DNA of 64,000 nt from Danxiaibacter flavus (GCF_041060425.1 NZ_JAULBC010000008.1:1-64000), one strand, 5' to 3'. Positions 36,011 to 46,370 are shown, counted from the stretch's first letter. Numbers and translations are program-made. Notes: generated by a model from the letters alone, not told the origin.

Positions 36011-36889
36011 ATGAAAGTTCTACAGTTTACCATACCTGTTGCAAAAGAAAACTCTATAGTAGTGCAGGAAGACATTCTGCCTCACTTTTACGATCACCTC
36101 CACCGGCATTATGAAACCCAGGTAACCTGGGTGCTGAAAGGCGAAGGGACGCTGATTGCGGGTAACTACATGAAGCAGTTTAAGAGCGGTGACATATATA
36201 TACTTGGCGCTAACCAACCGCATATATTTAAAAGCGATCCTGCTTATTTCGATAAGAGACGAAAAAAGGAAATTCACAACATCACCATCTTTTTCAACCC
36301 CGACGGGCTATTAATGCAATTGCTGGACCTGCCGGAGATGAAGAATATCCGCAAGTTTGTTTCCTCAACCGCATCGGGTTTTAAAATACCTGCTGTTGAT
36401 TGCGGCTTAATAAGTGATCATATCACAAAAGTCAAGAACAATAAAGGCGCCTTACGGGTAGCCGCTTTTATTGAGATGTTGCAGGAATTGTCCGGCGTTA
36501 AGAACCTGGCACCCCTGGCGAACGCTTCAAGCGAAAATCTGATCACTGATACAGAGGGATTGCGCATGAACGATATCTACCAATACACGATGGATAACTA
36601 CACTGATAATATTTCATTGAAAAAGATAGCTTCCATCGCGCATCTTACACCTCATGCATTTTGCCGCTATTTTAAAAAGCACACGCGCAAAACCTATGTT
36701 ACCTTTTTGAATGAAATAAGAATAAATGAAGCCTGTAAAATAATGCTTGGCGGTAATTTCGAAAACATTGCCTCAGTGGCTTATGATACAGGCTTCAGCA
36801 ATGCTGTAACTTTTAACCGTGTGTTTAAAAAAGTAGTGGGCAAATCTCCAAGAGAATACATCCGTGAATACATTCAACGCGTGGATTAA
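36011..36889 (+). CDS. AraC-family transcriptional regulator
   Basis: 292 residues. An N-terminal cupin (about 10-110, with YETQVTWVLKGEGTLIAGNY and FKSGDIYILGANQPHIF) senses a small molecule. The C-terminal double helix-turn-helix (about 195-290) has ISLKKIASIAHLTPHAFCRY and the signature NIASVAYDTGFSNAVTFNRV, ending GKSPREYI. It is divergent from the hydroxyproline operon and probably activates it when hydroxyproline or a derivative binds (inference). It may also control the SusCD genes downstream. Confidence 0.9.
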   Translation: MKVLQFTIPVAKENSIVVQEDILPHFYDHLHRHYETQVTWVLKGEGTLIAGNYMKQFKSGDIYILGANQPHIFKSDPAYFDKRRKKEIHNITIFFNPDGLLMQLLDLPEMKNIRKFVSSTASGFKIPAVDCGLISDHITKVKNNKGALRVAAFIEMLQELSGVKNLAPLANASSENLITDTEGLRMNDIYQYTMDNYTDNISLKKIASIAHLTPHAFCRYFKKHTRKTYVTFLNEIRINEACKIMLGGNFENIASVAYDTGFSNAVTFNRVFKKVVGKSPREYIREYIQRVD

Positions 36890-37145
36890 TTGATAGTTGA
36901 AAGTTGATAGTTGAAAATGCGTTTAATCTTTGTGGAGCCCTAATTGTCGGCTACTTTTTCTCAGTGGAGTAATAAAATACAGTTACACAGAGAACACCGA
37001 GAAGACATAGTTGCACAGAGAGCTGTTAACTATTATTGTCCGTATTCTTTTTATCATTGCTATATATCATCACATACTCTGTTGTTCCACAATTTGCACA
37101 TTCGCACATTTCCTCATTTGCTAATTCATTATCAATTGTCAATTA
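36888..37145. repeat. Mixed word repeats before the first susC
   Basis: Within the 545-bp gap 36890-37434 four families follow each other: TTGATAGTTGAAAGTTGATA (36890-36916), ACAGTTACACAGAGAACACC (about 36978-37024), TTTGCACATTCGCACATTTC (37093-37113) and ATTATCAATTGTCAATTAAA (37128-37147). From 37150 to 37434 the DNA is AT-rich with short GGCGTTTA / TAAACG inverted words. This is probably the susC promoter region, but no clear box is visible. Confidence 0.7.
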
Positions 37146-37434
37146 AAATTAGTCATTAATTGCTCTGCGATATTTATTGCATGCAGTTTGTATGTTAATA
37201 TTGGTAAATTATATGGTAACACGGATTAAATTTATTTTAATTTTTACTTCTAAGTTTGATTTATAAAATTAAACGTCAGCGTAACAATTGGCGTTTAGTG
37301 TAATTATTAAACGAATTGCCAAATCTTCATTGCTATCATCTTTAATCTTGTATAGTCACAGCTTTACAGTTTGAATTTGCGTGCCATAACTGACTAGTCG
37401 CCTATTTATCAAACATAAAAGAGAAATTCCGCTT

Positions 37435-40400
37435 ATGAGAAAAATGACCTCCGTGCCTTTACTTATATTCTTATGCTTATGCATGAGCGTATATGTACAA
37501 GCGCAAACACTCAATGTGAAGGGTAAGATTGTTGACAACAATGGAACACCCGTGGGCAATGCCGGTATCCAGGTAAAGAATAAAACTGCCGGCACTGTGT
37601 CAAAAGAAGATGGCACATTCACAATTCACGTGGCATCAAATGGTACATTAATTGTTTCTGCACTTGGCTTTGCTGAACAGCAGGTTGAAGTTGGCGGAAA
37701 AGAGACAGTTGATATTGTTTTAACCAAAGCCACCAAAGTACTGGATGAGGTTGTTGTTACAGCCCTGGGTATCAGCAGACAAAAGAAATCGCTGGGTTAT
37801 GCCATTCAGGAAGTAAAAGGCGAACAGCTTACGCAAAGCAACGAGCAAAACGTACTGAATTCACTATCAGGTAAAGTGGCTGGTGTGCAGATCACAGGCG
37901 CCAGTGGTGCTGTCGGTTCAAGCTCCAGGATCGTATTACGTGGTAATAGTTCATTGGGTGGAAACAACCAACCATTGTTTGTTATTGATGGTGTGCCGGT
38001 GAGCAACTTCGCCACTAACCTTGGTTCAGGTGGTGCTGTGGATTATGGCAACGCTATCGCTGAAGTTGATCCTAACAACATTGCTTCGATCTCCGTGCTG
38101 AAAGGTGCGAATGCTGCAGCGTTGTACGGACAACAAGCCGGTAACGGTGTGGTATTGATCACAACAAAAGATGGCAAAGGTGCAGGTAAGAAGATGTCGC
38201 TGAGTTATTCCGGTGGGTTCTCAATTGAGAATCCTTATATCTTACCAAAATTCCAGAACCAGTATGGTCAGGGAACTTACGGTGAAGAATATATGTGGAA
38301 ACAATACCAGGCAGGGGAATTAAGCCTTTCTGATATTGGTGCCAATACCAGCCTCGATCCAAAAAGTTATCAGGACTGGGCACAGGGTGTTGGCTTTTCT
38401 TATTTGGATGGTTTAGGAAATGGAACTAACGATGGTGTTGACGAAAGCTGGGGACCAAGACTGGATGCGGGTTTGCTTATTCCGCAATACAACAGTCCGT
38501 TGGATGCAAATGGAAACAGGATCGCTACTCCGTGGGTCTCTCATCCAAACAACATCCGCGATTTCTTTACAACAGGTTTTACAATGGATAACTCAGTTGC
38601 ATTGTCAACCAGTTCTGATAAGGGCAATACGCGTCTTGCGTTGAGCAACCAGAGACAACAAGGTGCCATTCCTAATACAGATCAGAACAGGTACACCATT
38701 CAGCTGAATACTACACAGAACTTCACCAATAGGTTTAAAATAAACACAAACGTGAACTATGTTAGAACCGAGAACAACAACCTTGTTGGTCAGGGTTATA
38801 ACGGTAACAACCCCATGCAGTCAATCATGGGCTGGTTTGGTCGCCAGGTTGATATGAAAGACCTGAAAGCCAACTGGCAGAAAGAGTTTAACGGAGGTTT
38901 CCCATACAACTGGAACAGCAACTTCCACGATAATCCTTTCTTTAACGTATACAACAATACACATTCACGTTACAAAGACAGGATGTACGGTAACGTAAAT
39001 CTTACTTACCAGTTTAGCAAATGGTTTAATACAATGGTTCGTGTGGGTGATGACTGGTCAACTGAGGTTCGTAAGGAGATCAGTGTAAATAAAACCAATT
39101 CTACTTCTATCAGTAAATCTGAAAGAACATGGGGCGGTGGTAGCTTCAGACAAAATCAGTATAACCTGAACACATTAAACGCCGACCTTATTTTCTCTGG
39201 TAGTGGTAACATCACAAAAGACATCTCTCTTAACTATACTGCCGGTGCAAACTATCAAAGCTATAAGCAAGTATATAGCCAGCTGGGTGCTGATCAGTTA
39301 ACTGTACCAAACGTATTTACGATCAGCAATGCAAAAGGTTCGCCTGTTACCGGTATGGCAACAAGCCGCTGGCGCTCTAACAGTGTGTTCGGACAAGCAT
39401 CGTTGGGTTATAAATCATGGTTATACCTTGATCTTACAGCGAGAAATGACTGGAGTTCTACATTGCCTGAAGGTAACTGGTCTTACTTCTATCCTTCTGC
39501 AAGTTTAAGCTGGGTATTCACGAATGTGTTAAATATAAACCCGTCAATATTAAGCTATGGTAAATTAAGAACCAGTGTTGCGGGTGTGGGTAAGGGTGGC
39601 CCCAATCCTTACTCTACTTATGGTACGTACGGCGCTAATGCTTCTGGTTACAATGGTGTTACGCTGTATAGTATCTCAAGTACTTTGCCTCCACTGAACC
39701 TGATGCCTGAAAAAGCAACAAGTAGCGAAGTTGGTTTGGAGTTACAGTTCCTGAATGGCAGATTAGGATTGGATGCGACTTATTACGAGAAAGTAACAAA
39801 GAACCAGATCATGACTGTTGATGTATCAGGTGCATCTGGCTTCGTAAAATCACAGATCAATGCCGGTGAAATTCAAAATAAAGGTGTTGAGTTACAGTTG
39901 AATCTTGGTTTGTTGCGTTCTGCAAAGGGGCTTAACTGGGATATGAACATCAACTGGGCTAAGAACTCCAACAAGGTTACCAAATTGTATGAAGATCCCG
40001 TTACAGGACAAAAAATTGCGTCTTACGCAATTACTTCTATCTGGAGCAGAACAATCGATGCCATCCCTGGTCAGGCTTATGGTGTGATAAGAGGCGGAAC
40101 TTTCGTGCGTGATGCGAATGGCGCCATCGTGGTGAACGATAACGGTATGCCTAAATATGATGCTACACCAAAACCTGTTGGAAACATTACACCGGATTGG
40201 ATTGGCGGTGTTAGCAATACATTTACTTATAAGAATTTCCGCTTCAGCTTTTTAGTGGATGCACGCATGGGTGGTGACATCTTCAGCGTTACGCAATGGT
40301 TCGGTCTGCAGTCTGGTGTATTGCAACCAACTGTTGATGGTGGTATACGTGAGAATGGTGTTGTTGCTGGTCAGAACGTGTTTACAGATGAGAAATTTGT

Positions 40401-40749
40401 AACTGCTGACGGTAAAACAAATACTGCCCGTGTTAATGCAAGAGATTTCTTCCAGAGCTTATGGGATGGTAGCGAAAAAGCAATTATTGACGCTAGTTAT
40501 ATTAAGCTTAGACAAATTGAATTTGGTTACACACTTCCTGCAAAAGTTACCAGCAAATTGGGTTGGTTAAAAGGTGCAGGCATTTCATTGTTCGCTCACA
40601 ACGTTGCGTTGTTGTATACCTCAAAAAGCAATCTGGCGCACATTGATCCTGAGACCGGATTTGGTGTAGGTAATGATGGTCTTGGTGCTGAGCAATACCA
40701 GATTCCTTCCAACAGAAGTATCGGTGTTAAACTGAATATCAATCTGTAA
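37435..40749 (+). CDS. SusC/RagA TonB-dependent outer-membrane transporter
   Basis: 1104 residues with signal peptide ending VYVQAQ. A carboxypeptidase-regulatory-like domain (about 25-95) is followed by the TonB box region LDEVVVTALGI, a plug domain with SGKVAGVQITGASGAVGSSS and FVIDGVPVS, and a beta-barrel of about 800 residues ending in the aromatic-terminated strand NRSIGVKLNINL. It imports a ligand captured by the SusD lipoprotein encoded next. The ligand is unknown; proximity to the hydroxyproline genes suggests glycopeptide or oligosaccharide (inference). Confidence 0.93.
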   Translation: MRKMTSVPLLIFLCLCMSVYVQAQTLNVKGKIVDNNGTPVGNAGIQVKNKTAGTVSKEDGTFTIHVASNGTLIVSALGFAEQQVEVGGKETVDIVLTKATKVLDEVVVTALGISRQKKSLGYAIQEVKGEQLTQSNEQNVLNSLSGKVAGVQITGASGAVGSSSRIVLRGNSSLGGNNQPLFVIDGVPVSNFATNLGSGGAVDYGNAIAEVDPNNIASISVLKGANAAALYGQQAGNGVVLITTKDGKGAGKKMSLSYSGGFSIENPYILPKFQNQYGQGTYGEEYMWKQYQAGELSLSDIGANTSLDPKSYQDWAQGVGFSYLDGLGNGTNDGVDESWGPRLDAGLLIPQYNSPLDANGNRIATPWVSHPNNIRDFFTTGFTMDNSVALSTSSDKGNTRLALSNQRQQGAIPNTDQNRYTIQLNTTQNFTNRFKINTNVNYVRTENNNLVGQGYNGNNPMQSIMGWFGRQVDMKDLKANWQKEFNGGFPYNWNSNFHDNPFFNVYNNTHSRYKDRMYGNVNLTYQFSKWFNTMVRVGDDWSTEVRKEISVNKTNSTSISKSERTWGGGSFRQNQYNLNTLNADLIFSGSGNITKDISLNYTAGANYQSYKQVYSQLGADQLTVPNVFTISNAKGSPVTGMATSRWRSNSVFGQASLGYKSWLYLDLTARNDWSSTLPEGNWSYFYPSASLSWVFTNVLNINPSILSYGKLRTSVAGVGKGGPNPYSTYGTYGANASGYNGVTLYSISSTLPPLNLMPEKATSSEVGLELQFLNGRLGLDATYYEKVTKNQIMTVDVSGASGFVKSQINAGEIQNKGVELQLNLGLLRSAKGLNWDMNINWAKNSNKVTKLYEDPVTGQKIASYAITSIWSRTIDAIPGQAYGVIRGGTFVRDANGAIVVNDNGMPKYDATPKPVGNITPDWIGGVSNTFTYKNFRFSFLVDARMGGDIFSVTQWFGLQSGVLQPTVDGGIRENGVVAGQNVFTDEKFVTADGKTNTARVNARDFFQSLWDGSEKAIIDASYIKLRQIEFGYTLPAKVTSKLGWLKGAGISLFAHNVALLYTSKSNLAHIDPETGFGVGNDGLGAEQYQIPSNRSIGVKLNINL

Positions 40750-40780
40750 TTAGTAAATGAGTTAATTAAACAGAGAAACA

Positions 40781-42241
40781 ATGAAACAAAAATCATCTTA
40801 TATAATAGCGGCATGTATTGCCGCAGCGGTGGGGCAGGGTTGTACAAAAGATTTTACACAGATCAACACAAACCCCGATAAGCCTGTAGTGGCGCCAACT
40901 ACAAACGTGTTTGCTTATGTAGTGGAGGATTTTGCTGCTACGTATTTTGATGCCTGGGGTGACATGAACGAGCCTGAAACTTATGGTGGTCACCTTGGTA
41001 AGATCCAGTATGTGGATGAGGCAAGATATAAATTCAGAACCGGTACAGTAACCAGCTTATGGAACGCCATCTACCGCGACATGAAGAATGCGCAATTAGT
41101 AATTGGCCAGGCAGAGAAAGATAAGGCTGTTAATATGCAGGCCGCAGCATTAACCATCCAGGCGTACATGATGCAGATAGGAACTGACCGCTGGAGAGAC
41201 ATGCCGTTTAGCGATGCGATTAAAGGAGATTCCGGTTATATCACACCAAAATATGATACACAAGAAACTATATATCCAGCAATAGTAAATCAACTGAAAA
41301 AAGCTGCAGATCTTTTTGCGCAGGCTTCTGATGATAAACTGGGTGAGGGTGACTTGTTGTTTGCAGGTGATGTAACCAAATGGAGAAAATTCTGTAACTC
41401 ACTTCGCCTTCGCGTGGCAATCAGACTTTCAGGCGTTAATTCAGATCTTTCCAAATCAATCATTGAAGAAGTTACGGGCGATGCAGCTAAATACCCTGTG
41501 TTTGAAAGCAACGACGATAATGCATTTTTGATTTGGCCCGGTTCAAAACCTTATATCGAGCCATGGAACAGCGATTCACAAGGAAGAGACGATCACGGTC
41601 CGAGCGCACCTTTTATCGATACACTTAAAAAATATGCCGATCCTCGTTTAAGCTCATTTGCACATCCTGCTCCGGCAGATGGCGAATACAGAGGCGTTGA
41701 AATTGGACCGGTTAGCTCTCCTACAATTTCATTGTATTCAAGAATAGGTACGATCTATCGCGATGTGGCTGCAGGTTTTTCGCCTTTCATGCGTTATTCA
41801 GAAGTACAGTTTATCCTGGCTGAAGCAGCTACAAGGGGATGGAACACACATGGTTTGACCGCTGAACAGGCATACACTAACGGTGTGATGGCTTCAATGG
41901 CAGAAAATGGTGTTACGGATGCGAATGAAATAAGCGCTTACATGAATGCTACAGGTGTTAAATGGACTGGCAGTGTGAAACAGATTTACATGCAGAAATG
42001 GATTGCTTTATTTAAAGACGGACATGAAGCATGGGCTGAAGAAAGAAGAACGGATTATCCGTTGTTGCCAGCAGCTAAAGGTTCATCTTATCCTGGTCAC
42101 ACACGTCCTCCTTTCCGCTATCCTTACCCGGTAGAAGAATCTACCTTGAATGGCGGAAACAACGCAACTTTTGGTGCGGATGTGAAAGACAATTTCTGGG
42201 GCAAACAAATGTGGTGGGATACACGTAAAGGTGTTCAATAA
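40781..42241 (+). CDS. SusD/RagB-type surface lipoprotein (SusD_2 group)
   Basis: 486 residues. Lipoprotein signal with Cys in GQGCTKDF (Cys21). The N-terminal stretch FTQINTNPDKPV, the helical TPR-like core and the PRLSSFA and EVQFILAEAATRG segments place it in the SusD-like nutrient-binding group often called SusD_2. It sits on the cell surface as the lid of the SusC pore encoded 31 bp upstream. It ends EDNFWGKQMWWDT-like, as usual for the group. A terminator follows the gene. Confidence 0.92.
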   Translation: MKQKSSYIIAACIAAAVGQGCTKDFTQINTNPDKPVVAPTTNVFAYVVEDFAATYFDAWGDMNEPETYGGHLGKIQYVDEARYKFRTGTVTSLWNAIYRDMKNAQLVIGQAEKDKAVNMQAAALTIQAYMMQIGTDRWRDMPFSDAIKGDSGYITPKYDTQETIYPAIVNQLKKAADLFAQASDDKLGEGDLLFAGDVTKWRKFCNSLRLRVAIRLSGVNSDLSKSIIEEVTGDAAKYPVFESNDDNAFLIWPGSKPYIEPWNSDSQGRDDHGPSAPFIDTLKKYADPRLSSFAHPAPADGEYRGVEIGPVSSPTISLYSRIGTIYRDVAAGFSPFMRYSEVQFILAEAATRGWNTHGLTAEQAYTNGVMASMAENGVTDANEISAYMNATGVKWTGSVKQIYMQKWIALFKDGHEAWAEERRTDYPLLPAAKGSSYPGHTRPPFRYPYPVEESTLNGGNNATFGADVKDNFWGKQMWWDTRKGVQ

Positions 42242-42273
42242 GTCTCATGTGTTTGTATATAGATTAAAAGCGC

Positions 42274-42300
42274 AGGCCTCCTTTTCAGGAGGCTTTTTTA
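42274..42300 (+). terminator. Terminator after first SusCD pair
   Basis: GCCTCC and GGAGGC enclose TTTTCA, followed by six T. It lies 34 bp after the susD stop. Confidence 0.85.
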
Positions 42301-42315
42301 TTGGTGGAGGGGATT

Positions 42316-42685
42316 AACCACAGATGGCCACAGAGTTTTTTTCACGGAGTAACACGGGGTTGCCACAGAGGCTCAGAAGCACAGAAGAAATCCAGAGGAA
42401 CAGCGGAGGTTTTAACCATAGATGGCCGCGGAGTTTTTTTTCACGAGTAACACGGGTAGGCACAGAGGCACAGAAGCACAGAAGAAATCCAGAGGAACAG
42501 CGGAGGTTTTAACCACAGATGGGCACGGAGTTTTTTTTCACGGAGTAACACGGGTAGCCACAGAGGCACAGAAGCACAGAAGAAATCCGGAAGAACAGCG
42601 GAGGTTTTAACCACAGATGGGCACGGAGCTTTTTTCACGGAGTAACACGGGTGGCCACAGAGGCACAGAAGTACAGAGAAAAATT
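42316..42685. repeat. Four tandem 98-bp repeats, ACAGAGG-word family
   Basis: Units start at about 42316, 42414, 42511 and 42609 with 97-98-bp period. Each reads AACCACAGATGGCCACGGAG, then TTTTTTTCACGGAGTAACAC, then CCACAGAGGCACAGAAGCAC, then a GAAGAAATCC link. Differences between units are single bases. Frames open through the array are by-products of the period. No spacer-like unique sequence separates them, so it is not a CRISPR array. Confidence 0.9.
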
Positions 42686-42829
42686 TTGACAGTGCTTTTT
42701 TTATATAATGAGATATAATCCTTTCTTGCTAATAGTGAAGTCAATAATAACAACAATAATGACTTCATCGATGTTTCGATTCCCTAACCAGCATAAAATC
42801 AGTCGATCAAATCTTTGTAAAAAACTCTG

Positions 42830-42905
42830 TGCTTTTCTGTGAAAAAAACTCCGTGCCCATCTGTGGTTAAATTCAGTGTTTCAGTGCTTCTGTGGCTAAC
42901 CTTTC
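42830..42905. repeat. Inverted partial copy of the 98-bp unit
   Basis: GTGAAAAAAACTCCGTGCCC and ATCTGTGGTTAA, followed by GTGCTTCTGTGGCTAACC, are the reverse complement of the array at 42316-42685. The 145 bp between them is AT-rich and unique. The gap 42242-43240 otherwise shows a TAAGTTTG (43091-43098) that could be a -7 box for the second susC. Confidence 0.8.
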
Positions 42906-43240
42906 CACAACTCATAAATAAATGTATTTTATACAATTAATATTAAAAACAGTTTAAAAAACAATTTGATGAGCGGTTTTTTAATGTTTTTTTCATTTAT
43001 TAACTTGCCGGCCTTTGTTTCACCGACACATGGGTTAATATATGTAAAGTAGAGGATAAAAGGGATAAAGGCTATTCTTTGAACAAGGGATAAGTTTGGC
43101 ATACAAAATTAACTGGCCTTCATCGCGCCTATGGGGATACGGACGTATAGTCTGGCAAATACCATGTAACCTTTTATTGCACTTTTTTGAAGAATCAAAT
43201 TTATTTATTGAAATCTAAAAACCAGGGAGAAGATCTGCTT

Positions 43241-46200
43241 ATGAAACCGCGCACACTAAACATGTTGCAGGTTCTTAAACTAAAAATTGAAAGGTTGTTG
43301 TTATGGAACAACGGCAACCGGTATGTGTTTAAACCTGCCTCACGCAAAATGTCATTCCTCTGTTTACTGAGTTTTTTATTTGTAATGGCCAAAGCCCAAA
43401 CAAGCAGTTTGCATGGCCGTGTCACAGAGGAGAATGGAACGCCCGTGGCAAATGCCACAGTGAAATTTAAAAATAAGTCCACTGGCGTTATTACAAAAGA
43501 CGATGGAACTTTTTCTATTCAGTCAACCGGAAAAGGAACGCTGGTTGTTTCCGCGCTTGGTTATGCTGATAAAGAAGTAGATATAACGGGCCAGCAAAAT
43601 CTGGAGATCGTGTTGCCCAAAACTTCAAAGCAACTGGAAGAAGTTGTGGTTACTGCATTGGGTGTAAAAAGAGAGAAACGGAATCTTACATATAGCACAC
43701 AGGAAGTCAAAAGTGATGATATCATTAAGGCCAAAGAGCCGAATCTTGTTAATGCACTTGCCGGTAAGGTTGCAGGCGTGCAGGTGACAAGCTCTTCCGG
43801 AACTCCGGGAAGCTCTGCAAGGATAGTGATCCGTGGTACTACTTCTATCTTTGGGGATAACCAGGCGTTGATCATTGTTGATGGCATTCCGATCAATAAT
43901 GATGAGACGGGAAACCTCAATTCTGGTCCGGGGTCTAACAGGCTTAATGATATTGATCCTTCCATCATCGAAAGTGTGAATGTGCTGAAGGGCGCTGCAG
44001 CGACAGCTTTGTATGGTTCTGCCGGTGCCCGTGGTGTGTTGATGATTACAACAAAAGGTGGCGCGCAGGATAAGAAGCCTACCTTCTCTCTTAGCTCAGA
44101 CCTTTCTTTTGAAAAGCCGCTTGTGCCTGAGGTTCAAAGCAAGTATTCACAAGGTGAGAATGGCGTTTATTACAATGGCGAAGATCGGAAAACAAGTAGC
44201 TCCTGGGGAGCGCTGATGGATACTTTGAGAGTAAATGGCGCTCCGGTGAAGAAATATAATCAGATGGACATGTTCTTTAGAACTGGTCTTACCAGCAATA
44301 CAACTTTCAGCGTGAATGGCGGTGGTGCAAACTCAAGCTATTTTCTTTCATATGCTTACCTCAATCAAAAAGGTACAGTACCCAATACAGATCTTATCCG
44401 CAATTCAGCTTTTGCTAAGTACACAACAAAAATATACAAGAACCTTACAGCAACTTTCCAGTTAAACTATTCTAATACGAATAATAACAGGATGCCTGAG
44501 GGGTATATACTGGAAGCTCCCGTCTGGACGATCTATACTGCCCCGGTAAGCTGGAATCCCCTTCCATATTTAAATCCGGATGGAACACAAAGGGTATACC
44601 GTTATTCAAGAAACAACCCTTACTGGACGCTGGATAATATTTATAACAAATCTCTTGTTAACCGCTTTATTCCTGTGTTTACTGTTAACTATACGCCACT
44701 CAAATGGCTCACTATTACAGAGCGTTTGGGAACAGATATGTATACCGAACAGGACAAGTATAAAGAAGCCGTTGGTTCTGCTGCGAATCCGGCTGGAAGA
44801 ATTATTGAACAGAACCTTAATTTCCGCCAGTTCAACCATGACCTGATCATTAATGCCAACAAGACGTTCGGGCGGTTTAACGTGAACTTGTTAGCAGGTA
44901 ATAACATATACTCTAACTACCTGCAAAAAATGTATGCGCAAGGTTTGGGCTTGAGTATTGATGGTTTTGATAACATCAGCAACGCCGCAAGCATCAGTTA
45001 TACAGAGAATCACTACTTAACACGTAAAGTAGGCTTTTATGCTCAGGCAAATATTGATTACAATAATCTGCTTGCTTTGTCATTGACCGGTCGTTATGAC
45101 GGTAGTTCGGTTTTAGCCAGGAATAATGCATTCTATCCATATGGATCTGCGGCCGGTAGCTTTATATTTTCTGAATTATTTTCGGGTGGATTGAGAAAAG
45201 TTGTTAACCTGGCCAAGTTGCGTGTTTCTTACGCAACAGTTGGTAACGATGGTGTAGGTGCATATTCGCTCTCAACTCCTTTCATGGTAAACAATTTCGG
45301 CAATATTACTTTTCCGTACCAGGGCAATTCAGGCTTTTTGCTGAGTGCCACTCTTGGCAATCCACAGTTGAAAAACGAACGATTGAATGAAGCTGAGATA
45401 GGTCTTGAGGCTAAGTTGCTGCAAAACAGGTTAGGCTTTGAGTTGTCTTATTTCTCCAAGAAAACAGTTGATGGAATTATTCCTGGTGTAGCCATTGCAC
45501 CTTCAACCGGGTATAATGGAACAACGGTTAATACTGCCAGCATTGAAAATAAAGGTATTGAGCTGATATTAAATGCAACACCTGTTAGAAGCAAGAATTT
45601 CAGCTGGGATCTTATGTTCAACTTTACCAAGATCAACAACAAAGTACTTGCGATCTATGGAGATACAAAACAACTGGGCAACGGCTTTACGCAAGTGATA
45701 GTTGGTCAGCCTTACGGTGTAAAGTACGGCGGACGTTATGCGCGCACTGCTGACGGAAAATTATTGATCGATGACGGCGGCCTTCCTTTCAGAGCTGATA
45801 CAGATAGCATTATAGGCAACATTACGCCCGACTGGCTTGCAGGCTTAAATAATACGTTCCGTTATGGTCCTTTTGCTTTAAGCGTATTTATGGATATGAA
45901 GCAGGGTGGGGATATTGAAAATAATGTGGATGGCTACGGTTATTTCTATGGAACACCAAAAGTTACTGAAGACCGTGGCATGCGTGTAGTTCAGGGAGTT
46001 AAGACTTCAGACGGCAAACCCAATGACATTGCAGTTTCCGGCCAGGATTATTACAGAAGGATCAATGGTATAACTGAAGCGGTAATACAGAATGGTACTT
46101 ATATAAAATTGAGAAGTGTAAGTTTTTCATATGATCTGCCACAGAACCTGTTGCGTAAAACGCCTTTGAAGACAGCGGCGATTGTAGTATCCGGAAGAAA

Positions 46201-46342
46201 CTTATGGATCTACAGTCCGCATTTTACCGGTGCAGATCCTGAAGTAAGTTCATTTGGTTCATCCAATGGATCACAAGGACTGTATTCATTCTCTACACCA
46301 ACATCACGTTCTGTAAACTTTACATTGAGAGTGAGCTTTTAA
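43241..46342 (+). CDS. SusC/RagA TonB-dependent transporter, second copy
   Basis: 1033 residues from the ATG at 43241, which has AGGGAGAA in front; a TTG 54 bp upstream is less likely. About 35 polar and charged residues (MKPRTLNMLQVLKLKIERLL) precede the hydrophobic signal core MSFLCLLSFLFVMAKAQ, so the true start could also be the ATG of that core. The usual order follows: regulatory-like domain, TonB box (LEEVVVTALGV), plug (AGKVAGVQVTSSSG, IIVDGIPIN), barrel, and terminal strand SVNFTLRVSF. Its N-terminal half closely resembles the first SusC. Confidence 0.92.
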   Translation: MKPRTLNMLQVLKLKIERLLLWNNGNRYVFKPASRKMSFLCLLSFLFVMAKAQTSSLHGRVTEENGTPVANATVKFKNKSTGVITKDDGTFSIQSTGKGTLVVSALGYADKEVDITGQQNLEIVLPKTSKQLEEVVVTALGVKREKRNLTYSTQEVKSDDIIKAKEPNLVNALAGKVAGVQVTSSSGTPGSSARIVIRGTTSIFGDNQALIIVDGIPINNDETGNLNSGPGSNRLNDIDPSIIESVNVLKGAAATALYGSAGARGVLMITTKGGAQDKKPTFSLSSDLSFEKPLVPEVQSKYSQGENGVYYNGEDRKTSSSWGALMDTLRVNGAPVKKYNQMDMFFRTGLTSNTTFSVNGGGANSSYFLSYAYLNQKGTVPNTDLIRNSAFAKYTTKIYKNLTATFQLNYSNTNNNRMPEGYILEAPVWTIYTAPVSWNPLPYLNPDGTQRVYRYSRNNPYWTLDNIYNKSLVNRFIPVFTVNYTPLKWLTITERLGTDMYTEQDKYKEAVGSAANPAGRIIEQNLNFRQFNHDLIINANKTFGRFNVNLLAGNNIYSNYLQKMYAQGLGLSIDGFDNISNAASISYTENHYLTRKVGFYAQANIDYNNLLALSLTGRYDGSSVLARNNAFYPYGSAAGSFIFSELFSGGLRKVVNLAKLRVSYATVGNDGVGAYSLSTPFMVNNFGNITFPYQGNSGFLLSATLGNPQLKNERLNEAEIGLEAKLLQNRLGFELSYFSKKTVDGIIPGVAIAPSTGYNGTTVNTASIENKGIELILNATPVRSKNFSWDLMFNFTKINNKVLAIYGDTKQLGNGFTQVIVGQPYGVKYGGRYARTADGKLLIDDGGLPFRADTDSIIGNITPDWLAGLNNTFRYGPFALSVFMDMKQGGDIENNVDGYGYFYGTPKVTEDRGMRVVQGVKTSDGKPNDIAVSGQDYYRRINGITEAVIQNGTYIKLRSVSFSYDLPQNLLRKTPLKTAAIVVSGRNLWIYSPHFTGADPEVSSFGSSNGSQGLYSFSTPTSRSVNFTLRVSF

Positions 46343-46370
46343 ATGATTCTAAACTTACAAAGTGAAAAAA

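Noticed and set aside
42324..42610. Overlapping 62-codon frames
   Set aside because: They arise from the 98-bp repeat period and differ only in frame.
42316..42685. CRISPR-like periodic array
   Set aside because: The 98-bp units are alike along their full length with no unique spacers, and no cas genes are present.
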